A stretch of 40,947 bases of DNA from Aestuarierythrobacter sp037968495 (GTDB lineage: Bacteria; Pseudomonadota; Alphaproteobacteria; Sphingomonadales; Sphingomonadaceae): NCBI GenBank assembly GCA_037968495.1, contig JBBKVP010000056.1:1-40947 (forward strand). Direction: 5' to 3'. Made by a program: the position numbers and the translations under genes. Within the stretch, counting starts at the first letter, position 1, and the number at the start of each line of letters is the position of its first letter. This document shows, piece by piece, positions 7,577 to 15,029 of this stretch. The notes beneath the pieces are model-generated. The model was not told the DNA's origin and made no database searches. It was given only the letters and a program-made list of their open reading frames with translations.

Positions 7577-8952
7577 GGCATGTCGTCGCTGACATCGGCG
7601 GCGGTGTAACGCGGCGCGCTTTCAACGAGCGGCACTTCTTCAATCTCGCGCTTTCCGATTTCGATGCCTTTGTCGGCCAAGCGGCGGCCTGAAGAGAGAA
7701 CATTGCGCTCGAAGCTACCGACAAATTTGTTATAATTGCCAACCGCCGTTTCGAGGCCTGAACCGACGCGCTTGAGGTGCTGCGAAGCAGTCTCCAAACG
7801 GCTGTAGAGTTCCGCCCCTGCCCGGCCAATTTCCCTCGCTTCATCAGCAAGTTGATCCTGCCGCCAAACCTGCGCGATGGTGCGCGCAATGGCGACCAAG
7901 TTAGTCGGACTAGCCAGCAATACGCCATTCTGGAAAGCGAAGTCCCAAAGCTCGGGGTCGGCTTCCAACGCAGCAGATACAAAATGCTCACCCGGCACAA
8001 ACATCACGACATAGTCAGGCGCTTCTTCGAACTGGCTCTGATAAGACTTAGCGCCAAGTTGCTGGACGTGATTACGCATCGATTTTGCATGCGCCGCCAG
8101 TGCTACTTTGCGCACGTCATCATCGTCAGCTTCGAAGGCTTCCTGATAAGCGTTTAGCGATACCTTGGCATCTATAATCAGCTTCTTCTGACCCGGCACA
8201 TTAACGATAGCATCAGGGCGGAGCCGTCCATCTTCCGTGTCAATGGAATGCTCCAGATTGAAATCGGTGTGCTGCGACAGTCCGCATTGCTCTAGAACGT
8301 TCTGCAACGCCCGCTCACCCCAGCGCCCCCGCGCTTTCGGCGCGTTGGTCAGCGAATTGCCAAGCCGCTGCGCCTCACGCCGAACCTCTTCCTGACCCAG
8401 CCGCATATTTTCGATAAGTCCGGTCAGCTGGCCGAAGGAATCCACGCGTTGTTTTTCAAGGTTTGTGACTTGATCTTCGTAGCTCTTCAGGCGCTGATTG
8501 ACCGGCTCCAACAGGGCCGCAACTGCAGCCTTGTTGGTCTTCTCGGTATCGCCGAACTTCTCGTTCGCGCGCTCAAGAAACGCCTCCTGCGCCTTGCCCA
8601 GCACAGCCGCGCCGGTGTTCTGGAATTCCTTGAGCATCTGCTCGCGCGTATCGAGCAGCGCGCGCTTCTGTTCCTCGAAACCCGCAGCTTGCGTCTTCAG
8701 CGCAGTCAATTCTTCGCGCGTCTTGTCGAGGTTTTCCGCTAGCGTATCAGCACGCGCCGCACGCTCGCTCATGGTCGCAAGTTCAGGCGCCATCCGCGCT
8801 ATATTTTCAGAGAGGTTCTTCGCCTCAGCATCGCGCTCTTCATGCCGCGCCCTCCATTCGGCCACCGGGCGGGCGCCCACAAACCAACCGATCGTGCCAC
8901 CAAAGACGAGGCCGACAATCAAAACAATAATGGTGATTACAAGTGGATCCAT
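7537..8952 (-). CDS. rmuC: DNA recombination protein RmuC
   Basis: A 471-residue RmuC family protein. An N-terminal membrane anchor (residues 3-27, ITIIVLIVGLVFGGTIGWFV) is followed by a long Glu/Ala-rich coiled coil (about 35-190). The conserved nuclease-like RmuC domain comes next, with GRWGERALQNVLEQCGL near 218-234, RLRPDAIVNVPGQKKLIIDAK and VVMFVPGEHFVSAALE. RmuC limits DNA inversions and is thought to act on DNA structures; the activity is not well defined. It sits downstream of recR and def on the minus strand, 60 bases after def, so a recR-def-rmuC unit is plausible. The 3' end overlaps the converging methyltransferase gene by 40 bases. Confidence 0.94.
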   Translation of the reverse strand: MDPLVITIIVLIVGLVFGGTIGWFVGARPVAEWRARHEERDAEAKNLSENIARMAPELATMSERAARADTLAENLDKTREELTALKTQAAGFEEQKRALLDTREQMLKEFQNTGAAVLGKAQEAFLERANEKFGDTEKTNKAAVAALLEPVNQRLKSYEDQVTNLEKQRVDSFGQLTGLIENMRLGQEEVRREAQRLGNSLTNAPKARGRWGERALQNVLEQCGLSQHTDFNLEHSIDTEDGRLRPDAIVNVPGQKKLIIDAKVSLNAYQEAFEADDDDVRKVALAAHAKSMRNHVQQLGAKSYQSQFEEAPDYVVMFVPGEHFVSAALEADPELWDFAFQNGVLLASPTNLVAIARTIAQVWRQDQLADEAREIGRAGAELYSRLETASQHLKRVGSGLETAVGNYNKFVGSFERNVLSSGRRLADKGIEIGKREIEEVPLVESAPRYTAADVSDDMPQLEDGSSDAKAS

Positions 8953-9012
8953 GCCACTTTTCTACGCGGAACGGAGCAAGAACGCTAGAGCGCCCTGACA
9001 ATTATTCCCCGA

Positions 9013-9591
9013 TCAAGCAGCCTTACGCAGCTTGTCGAGTTTCTTCAGCGCCATTTGCTTCTTCAAGCGGCTCAAATGGTCGATGAACAGAATGCCTTCA
9101 AGGTGATCCATTTCGTGCTGAATGCAGGTGGCCATCAGACCGTCGAGCTGTTCCTCATGGGTCTTGCCGTCCACGTCCTGATAGCGGACGCTGCAGGTCG
9201 CCGGGCGGTCCACATCAGCGTAGATTTCGGGAACTGAAAGGCAGCCCTCTTGATAGGTCGCTAATTCTTCCGCCGGATCGAGAATTTCAGGATTGATGAA
9301 GGCGCGCGGCTCGTTTTTGACGGGATAGTGTTTATGCGATCCTTCCCCGTCACCGTGGTCATGGCCGCATTCTTCCGGCTCCGCATCCGTGTCCGGCTCC
9401 TGCAAGTCGATCACCAGTACGCGCAGAGGCACGCCGACCTGGATGGCGGCGAGGCCAATTCCGGGTGCTTCATACATCGTTTCGAACATGTCTTCGACGA
9501 GCACCTTCAGCTCATCGTCGAACTTTTTGACGGGTCTGGAAACGGTCTTGAGCCGTGGATCGGGAACTTCGAGGATTTCGCGGATAGCCAT
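9013..9591 (-). CDS. def: Peptide deformylase
   Basis: Removes the formyl group from the initiator methionine of nascent proteins. All three metal motifs are intact: GIGLAAIQ at 44-51, EGCLS at 115-119 (metal ligand C117) and QHEMDH at 158-163 (ligands H159 and H163, catalytic E160). At 192 residues it is longer than the Escherichia coli enzyme (about 169). The extra length is mainly an acidic, His-rich segment at about 67-92 (EECGHDHGDGEGSHKHYP) between the second strand and NPEIL. It lies 47 bases after recR. The functionally paired formyltransferase gene fmt is 0.7 kb away, divergent. Confidence 0.96.
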   Translation of the reverse strand: MAIREILEVPDPRLKTVSRPVKKFDDELKVLVEDMFETMYEAPGIGLAAIQVGVPLRVLVIDLQEPDTDAEPEECGHDHGDGEGSHKHYPVKNEPRAFINPEILDPAEELATYQEGCLSVPEIYADVDRPATCSVRYQDVDGKTHEEQLDGLMATCIQHEMDHLEGILFIDHLSRLKKQMALKKLDKLRKAA

Positions 9592-9638
9592 AATCTTGCC
9601 AGATAGGGTGCGTTTGGCGATTTCGCAACGCTGTATCG

Positions 9639-10232
9639 CTAAACCGGACGCCGCGCCCTCAGCGCCTGCGCCAATGTGCCTTCGTCGAGATAATCCAGTT
9701 CTCCGCCTACAGGTAGGCCGTGGGCCAGTTGGGTGATCCGCACGGGACGATCTTCTAAGCGTTCGGCGATGTAATGCGCGGTGGTCTGCCCCTCGAGAGT
9801 GGCATTCATAGCCAGCACCACCTCGTCGATGCCTCCTGCTGCAACGCGGCCTATCAGCGTATCTATCGACAGGTCTTCAGGGCGGACGCCGTCAAGCGCG
9901 GATAGCCTGCCGCCGAGCACATGATATCGGCCCGTGAATAGCTTCGCGCGGTCGAGCGCCCATAGGTCGGCCACATCTTCCACCACGCAAAGCGATTTCG
10001 CATCGCGGCGGTGGTCGGAGCAAATGCCGCAAGGATCGCGGGTGTCGACATTGCCGCAGGTCGTGCACTCAACCAGATTATCGCGCACTGCACCCAGCGC
10101 TTCGACCATTGCGGGCAAAGCCGTCTCGCGCTTCTTCACCAGCCACAAAACCGCGCGCCTTGCCGAGCGCGGGCCAAGGCCGGGCAGCCGGGCCAATGCG
10201 GCGGCGAGTGTTTCGATCTCTTGCGATGCCAT
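9639..10232 (-). CDS. recR: Recombination protein RecR
   Basis: RecFOR-pathway protein that helps load RecA on gapped DNA. The ATG at 10232 gives 197 residues, the normal RecR length. A longer reading from 10298 adds 22 residues that overlap the fmt start on the opposite strand and have no family support. Seen: helix-hairpin-helix near 12-25 (ARLPGLGPRSARR), the four-Cys zinc site C56/C59/C68/C71 (CTTCGNVDTRDPCGIC), and a Toprim domain about 80-170 (VVEDVADLWAL, GVRPEDL). It is divergent from fmt across 49 bases. Confidence 0.96.
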   Translation of the reverse strand: MASQEIETLAAALARLPGLGPRSARRAVLWLVKKRETALPAMVEALGAVRDNLVECTTCGNVDTRDPCGICSDHRRDAKSLCVVEDVADLWALDRAKLFTGRYHVLGGRLSALDGVRPEDLSIDTLIGRVAAGGIDEVVLAMNATLEGQTTAHYIAERLEDRPVRITQLAHGLPVGGELDYLDEGTLAQALRARRPV

Positions 10233-10281
10233 ACCTGCGCAGATAGGGGGTGTGAGCTGATTTAGGAAGGCCGCGAACAAC

Positions 10282-11187
10282 ATGCGTATCATCTTCATGG
10301 GGACACCCGACTTCGCGGTCCCGACCCTGACCGCTTTGCATGAGGCGGGACATACCCTGGTCGCCGCCTATAGCCAGCCGCCGCGCCGTGCTGGCCGGGG
10401 TAAGAAGCTGCAGCACGCGCCAGTCCAGATTGCGGCGGAAAAACTGGGGATTGCTGTGCGCTGCCCAACTAGTTTGAAGAACGAAGAGGCAAAGGCAGAA
10501 TTTGCTGCGTTTGCGCCGGATATTGCGGTTGTGGCAGCCTACGGGATGATCTTGCCGCAGGCCGTGCTGGATATTCCGCCGCAAGGTTGCCTGAACGTCC
10601 ATGCTTCGCTGCTGCCCGCATGGCGCGGCGCGGCGCCGATCCACCGGTCTATCTTGACCGGGGATGCAGAAACAGGCGTCACAATCATGCGGATGGAGGC
10701 GGGCCTTGACACCGGCCCGATGCTGGCGACCGCGCGCACACCGATTGAAGACAAGACTTCGGGCGAACTGACCGAGGAACTGGCAGAAATCGGCGCGCAG
10801 CTGATGGTGACCACCTTGGCCGATCTCTCAAACCTTACGGCGGTCGAGCAGAATAAAGATGCCGCAAGCCACGCACCCAAGATAGACAAGGCTGAGGCGA
10901 AGATCGATTTCGCTCAAGACGCGAAGTTCATAGAACGTCAGGTGCGAGCCTTTGCGCCCTTCCCCGGTGCTTGGTTCGAACTGGACGGGGAGCGGATCAA
11001 GGTCCTGGCCGCCGACGTCACCGCCTCTGGCGGCAAAGCCGGAACGACGCTGGACGACCGGCTAACTATTGCCTGCGATAGCGGCGCGATCCGGCCCACC
11101 CGCATCCAACGCGCCGGTAAGCCTGTGATGGACGTGGCGGATTTCTTACGCGGCAAAAAGGTCGCGGCGGGAGCGAAGGTCGGGTGA
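10282..11187 (+). CDS. fmt: Methionyl-tRNA formyltransferase
   Basis: Formylates initiator Met-tRNA using 10-formyltetrahydrofolate. The 301 residues hold the N-terminal formyltransferase fold: FMGTPDFAVPTL at 5-16, catalytic N105/H107 in LNVHASLLPAWRG, and D143 in GLDTGPML. A C-terminal OB-fold tRNA-binding domain follows from about 205 (RQVRAFAPFPGAWF). GGAAGG lies about 11 bases upstream of the ATG. The stop overlaps the truA start (GTGA), so the two are translationally coupled. Def, recR and rmuC lie divergently beside it. Confidence 0.97.
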   Translation: MRIIFMGTPDFAVPTLTALHEAGHTLVAAYSQPPRRAGRGKKLQHAPVQIAAEKLGIAVRCPTSLKNEEAKAEFAAFAPDIAVVAAYGMILPQAVLDIPPQGCLNVHASLLPAWRGAAPIHRSILTGDAETGVTIMRMEAGLDTGPMLATARTPIEDKTSGELTEELAEIGAQLMVTTLADLSNLTAVEQNKDAASHAPKIDKAEAKIDFAQDAKFIERQVRAFAPFPGAWFELDGERIKVLAADVTASGGKAGTTLDDRLTIACDSGAIRPTRIQRAGKPVMDVADFLRGKKVAAGAKVG

Positions 11188-11924
11188 CTCGTTTCGCGCT
11201 TACTCTGGAATTTGACGGCACGCCGTTCATGGGCCTGCAGCGGCAGGATCACGGCCTGACTGTGCAACAGACGGTCGAGGATGCAGCCCACGCGATCACT
11301 GGCGAAGATGCAAGAATGCACGCGGCGGGCCGCACGGACTCAGGCGTGCACGCCCTAGCCATGCGCGCGCATATGGATATCGAAAGGCCATTCGATCCGT
11401 TCCGCCTGATGGAAGCGCTCAATGCCAGAATGCGCCCTCATCCGGTTGCAGTCACCCATTGCGAGGAAGTCGCCGATGATTGGCATGCGCGCTTCTCATG
11501 CCTTGGGCGCAGCTATCTTTACCGGATCATCAACCGCCGTGCCCCGCTGACCATTGACGCCAACCGCGCTTGGCAGATTTCAAAACCGCTGGACGAGTCT
11601 GCGATGCAAGAAGCAGCGCAAGTGTTGGTCGGACGGCATGACTTCACCACCTTCCGTTCAGCCCATTGTCAGGCCGCTGATCCGGTCAAGACATTGGACC
11701 GGCTGGACGTCCGCCGCGACGGTGACTTGCTGTTGATCGAGGCCGAAGCGCGCAGCTTCCTGCATCATCAGGTCCGCTCAATGGTCGGCTGCCTGTCGCT
11801 GGTCGGCATAGGCACTTGGGACGCCAAAAAAATGGGCCAAGCCCTTGCCGCGAAAGATCGGCATGAACTTGGCCTCAATGCCCCGCCACAGGGGCTATAT
11901 TTTGTATCGGCGAGCTATCCCTAG
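11184..11924 (+). CDS. truA: tRNA pseudouridine(38-40) synthase TruA
   Basis: Makes pseudouridine at positions 38-40 of the tRNA anticodon arm. The 246-residue length is typical. The catalytic aspartate is D52 in AGRTDSGVHALA (48-59). Other family elements are FMGLQRQ near 15-21, the Tyr-containing GRSYLYRI and HHQVRSMVG. The GTG start at 11184 falls inside the fmt stop codon. The 3' end faces the minus-strand M28 peptidase 33 bases away, and no terminator hairpin is evident between them. Confidence 0.97.
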   Translation: MTRFALTLEFDGTPFMGLQRQDHGLTVQQTVEDAAHAITGEDARMHAAGRTDSGVHALAMRAHMDIERPFDPFRLMEALNARMRPHPVAVTHCEEVADDWHARFSCLGRSYLYRIINRRAPLTIDANRAWQISKPLDESAMQEAAQVLVGRHDFTTFRSAHCQAADPVKTLDRLDVRRDGDLLLIEAEARSFLHHQVRSMVGCLSLVGIGTWDAKKMGQALAAKDRHELGLNAPPQGLYFVSASYP

Positions 11925-11957
11925 GCTCTGGCCTAACGATTAGCCCGCCGCACCCAA

Positions 11958-13655
11958 TTATTCCTGCATTTCACCGCCGAACGCATTGCCGAAGAAATCA
12001 CCCTTCAGCCACACGGGGCGCTCGTCCATATTGGCGACCGAGCGTGTGATATCGTGGTTCACATCCGTGAAGCGCTTGAGCTGAGTGAAGTCGATCAGAC
12101 CAACTTCGTCAGACGGCTTGTGATAGTGATTTTTGAGGAAGTCAGCCTGAGCCGCAGCGCCATCTCCGCCGTGTCCTGTGACGAGGAACAATGAAGGCAC
12201 GCCCTGCTGGACAAAGCTGTATTGATCGCTCCGCGCGAACAAACCCTCCTCAGGAACTGGATCGGGGCTCAGCTTCATGCCGGCTGCTTCAATAGCTGCT
12301 TCAATCGGGCCGAACATTGTGCTGCGTTCCGCACCAAAGGCCACTACGTCCTTCAGCTCATACGTCACAATCGGCATGTCGAGATTGATGTTAGCAACCG
12401 GCTTGCCGCCCATGGGCAGAGGATTGCGAGCCATATAGTCTGAGCCGACAAGGCCTTTTTCCTCAGCTGTCAGCGCGACAAACAGGATCGGGCGGCGGGC
12501 CGGGTTGTTCACCATCAACCGCGCAACTTCGAGCATAGATGCCGTGCCGGTGGCATTGTCCATCGCGCCGTTGTTGAGGCTATCGATGATCTCGCCCGCT
12601 TCTTCTTCGCCGTCTTTGGGTTCAGGATAAGTTCCGTGATCATCATCCACACCGGTGTGATCGAGATGCGCGGTCACGACGACATATTCATCCGCAAGCG
12701 CGGGATCGGTGCCGGGGATGTAACCGATGACGTTCGGGCTGCTCGTAAGCTCGCTAGTACTACCCCACGATATTTTCGCTTTGACGCCCATGTCGAAACT
12801 GGGAACAGCGTCCAACTCGTCATCTTCAAACTTTGTCAGATCGTCCCAGCTAACCGGCTGACCTAAAAACAACTTCTCCGACAGTTCCGGGCTCAGGATC
12901 GCGCTTGCCTGAATGTTGGGCGACGAGGAGAAGGAAGTGCCTTCTGGGGTTGCCCAATTCATGGAAGTGGGACCACTCACGAAGCGCTTCACCACCGAAA
13001 ATGGAAACTGAGCTGAAGATTTAGGAGTGAACAGCATCATCCGGCCGATGGCGCCGCGTTCGGAAAGGCGCTCGTTCTGGGTGGCGCGGAAATGCGCGCG
13101 CTCTTCGGAATTAAGGCCCGACGGTACGCCGCGCAGAGCAACAGCAATTTTGCCCTTAAGGTCGACCCCTTCAAAATCGTTCTGTTCGTAACCTTCCGCT
13201 GCAAAACCTAAGCCAACGAAAACCAGCTCGCCTTCAATCTCGCCGCTAGTGCCAATCTTGCCATAGCTAACGAAGTCATCGCCGAACGCCAGATCACTGG
13301 GCAGGTCTTTACCGGTCAGAACCAGTCCTGCATCTTCCGCACCGGTCGATTTGCCGGTGATGAGCGGAACGTTCTGGAAGTATGTGCCGTTGTCGCCGCC
13401 TTGTTTGACCCCGATCGCAGCGAATTGGCCCGCGACATAGCCCGCAGCCATTGCATAGGCGGCAGAGCCCGCTTCGCGGCCTTCTAGCGAATCGTCAGCA
13501 AGAAATTTAACGTCGGCTTCGAGACGGCCTTCGTCTGCCGTTGCTGCAACTTCTGCAGTCGCTGTAACTGCATGACCATCATTCGCGATAGCAGTTCCGG
13601 TAAACCCGCCGAACGCGGCGAGCATAATTGCGCCCGAAATAATGGTGTTTCGCAT
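11958..13655 (-). CDS. Secreted M28-family zinc metallopeptidase
   Basis: A 565-residue exported peptidase. An N-terminal signal peptide (1-24, cleavage likely after TAIA) is followed by an Ala-rich linker. A protease-associated domain is inserted at about 130-260, and the M28 catalytic domain covers about 300-545. Zinc ligands and catalytic residues are readable: H330 (VVTAHLDHTG), D366 (GAMDNATG), E398/E399 (TAEEKG), D426 (INLDMP) and H512 (HYHKPSDE). The family removes N-terminal residues from peptides. An outer membrane or periplasmic place is likely, but no lipobox Cys is present. AGGGGA precedes the ATG by about nine bases. It diverges from the oxidoreductase gene across 177 bases. Confidence 0.9.
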   Translation of the reverse strand: MRNTIISGAIMLAAFGGFTGTAIANDGHAVTATAEVAATADEGRLEADVKFLADDSLEGREAGSAAYAMAAGYVAGQFAAIGVKQGGDNGTYFQNVPLITGKSTGAEDAGLVLTGKDLPSDLAFGDDFVSYGKIGTSGEIEGELVFVGLGFAAEGYEQNDFEGVDLKGKIAVALRGVPSGLNSEERAHFRATQNERLSERGAIGRMMLFTPKSSAQFPFSVVKRFVSGPTSMNWATPEGTSFSSSPNIQASAILSPELSEKLFLGQPVSWDDLTKFEDDELDAVPSFDMGVKAKISWGSTSELTSSPNVIGYIPGTDPALADEYVVVTAHLDHTGVDDDHGTYPEPKDGEEEAGEIIDSLNNGAMDNATGTASMLEVARLMVNNPARRPILFVALTAEEKGLVGSDYMARNPLPMGGKPVANINLDMPIVTYELKDVVAFGAERSTMFGPIEAAIEAAGMKLSPDPVPEEGLFARSDQYSFVQQGVPSLFLVTGHGGDGAAAQADFLKNHYHKPSDEVGLIDFTQLKRFTDVNHDITRSVANMDERPVWLKGDFFGNAFGGEMQE

Positions 13656-13832
13656 ATTGGTAGTCCCCTAGTTTGCCTGTCTTTTCTGGCAGATCATTCG
13701 CGCGCGCACCAGACCCATTTGTCAGGGCGAATCTGCATTTCGTCGGACAAATGCCAAGATCATTGCTTGCAAGGTCCGTTTCAAACCCGCACCTAGTCGG
13801 CAGCAAACAATCAATCGATTCTGGAGAGAGCC

Positions 13833-14930
13833 ATGACCACAGCAGTCCGCCGCATTCTTAGCACCTTGGGTTCCGACGATACGATCACCGTCGAAGTAGC
13901 CGATCACGAGCTGCCCGCCCCCACTGGGCATCAAGTTGTAGTCAAGGTCGAAGCCGCTCCGATCAACCCTTCGGACCTTGGCCTGCTGATGCCCGGCGCC
14001 GATCTTGAAAATGCAGATTACTCACCTGGCAAGCTGGTTGCGAAAATGCCTCCCGGCTCGTCAAAGCGCATGGCTGGGCGCGTCGGTACTGCTATGCCAG
14101 CGGGTAACGAAGGCGCCGGAACCGTGGTCGCTGCAGGCGAAGAAGCGCAGAACATGATTGGCCAAAGGGTCGCATGCGTGACCGGCGAGCTGTTTGCGAC
14201 ACACGTGATGGCCGATGCGCGCATGTGCATGCCGCTGGGCGATTTGACCGCAGAACAAGGCGCATCCGCCTTTGTTAACCCGATGACGGCGCTAGGCTTT
14301 GTCGAAACTGCCCGCCGCGAAGGACACAAGGCGATTATCCACTCCGCCGCTGCGTCAAATCTTGGCCAGATGCTCAACAAAATCTGTCAGGAAGATGGCT
14401 TCGATCTGGTCAACATCGTCCGCAAGCAGGAACAGGCCGATATCCTCAAGGGCATTGGCGCAAAGCATATCGTGAACTCATCAGACGATGATTTCATGCC
14501 GCAACTGATGGCCGCGATCGAGGAAACCGGCGCTTACATCGGCTTCGATCCGATCTTCGGCGGCACGATGGTCAATTCGGTCTTCACCGCAATGGAAGCA
14601 GTCGCGGTTAAAACGCAGGAATATAGCCGTTATGGCTCGACCCAGCAGAAACGCATGTATGTCTACGGCGTACTGAACGTCGCGCCAATGTCGATTATGC
14701 CTGGCTACGGCTTTGCATGGGATCTGTCGGGCTGGCTGCTCACACCGTTCCTCGCCAGCGCCGGGCAGGAAGGCGTGCAGAAGATGCAGCACCGCGTTTT
14801 GAGCAACATCACGACGACCTTCGCCAGCAGCTATGTGGCCAAGATCGACCTTGACCAAATGCTGACGAAAGAAGCGGCAATGGCCTATGACGCAAAAGCA
14901 ACTGGCGAAAAGTATCTGGTAACGCCATAA
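13833..14930 (+). CDS. MDR-superfamily oxidoreductase (zinc-type alcohol dehydrogenase-like)
   Basis: A 365-residue medium-chain dehydrogenase/reductase. The N-terminal GroES-like domain carries APINPSDLGLLMPG and MPAGNEGAGTVVAAG (about 94-108). The Rossmann domain starts near 160 with IIHSAAASNLGQMLNKIC, where AAASNLG replaces the usual quinone-reductase AAxGGVG. Classical catalytic zinc ligands and the structural four-Cys lobe are not seen, so it is probably a zinc-independent quinone oxidoreductase or enoyl reductase-like enzyme using NAD(P)H. The substrate is unknown. GGAGAG sits just upstream of the ATG. It is a single gene, divergent from the peptidase. Confidence 0.82.
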   Translation: MTTAVRRILSTLGSDDTITVEVADHELPAPTGHQVVVKVEAAPINPSDLGLLMPGADLENADYSPGKLVAKMPPGSSKRMAGRVGTAMPAGNEGAGTVVAAGEEAQNMIGQRVACVTGELFATHVMADARMCMPLGDLTAEQGASAFVNPMTALGFVETARREGHKAIIHSAAASNLGQMLNKICQEDGFDLVNIVRKQEQADILKGIGAKHIVNSSDDDFMPQLMAAIEETGAYIGFDPIFGGTMVNSVFTAMEAVAVKTQEYSRYGSTQQKRMYVYGVLNVAPMSIMPGYGFAWDLSGWLLTPFLASAGQEGVQKMQHRVLSNITTTFASSYVAKIDLDQMLTKEAAMAYDAKATGEKYLVTP

Positions 14931-15029
14931 GCGAGCAACAATACCCATGAAAGGAATATGTTAAGCCCTTTCACCTAGGCCACTGGTCGGCCCCTCTGCA
15001 CGCAAGCGGACTGGCCGACTGGGGGCACT

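Noticed and set aside
14948..14973. Inverted repeat TGAAAGG / CCTTTCA after the oxidoreductase gene as terminator
   Set aside because: Stem of seven weak pairs, 12-base loop and no T tract.
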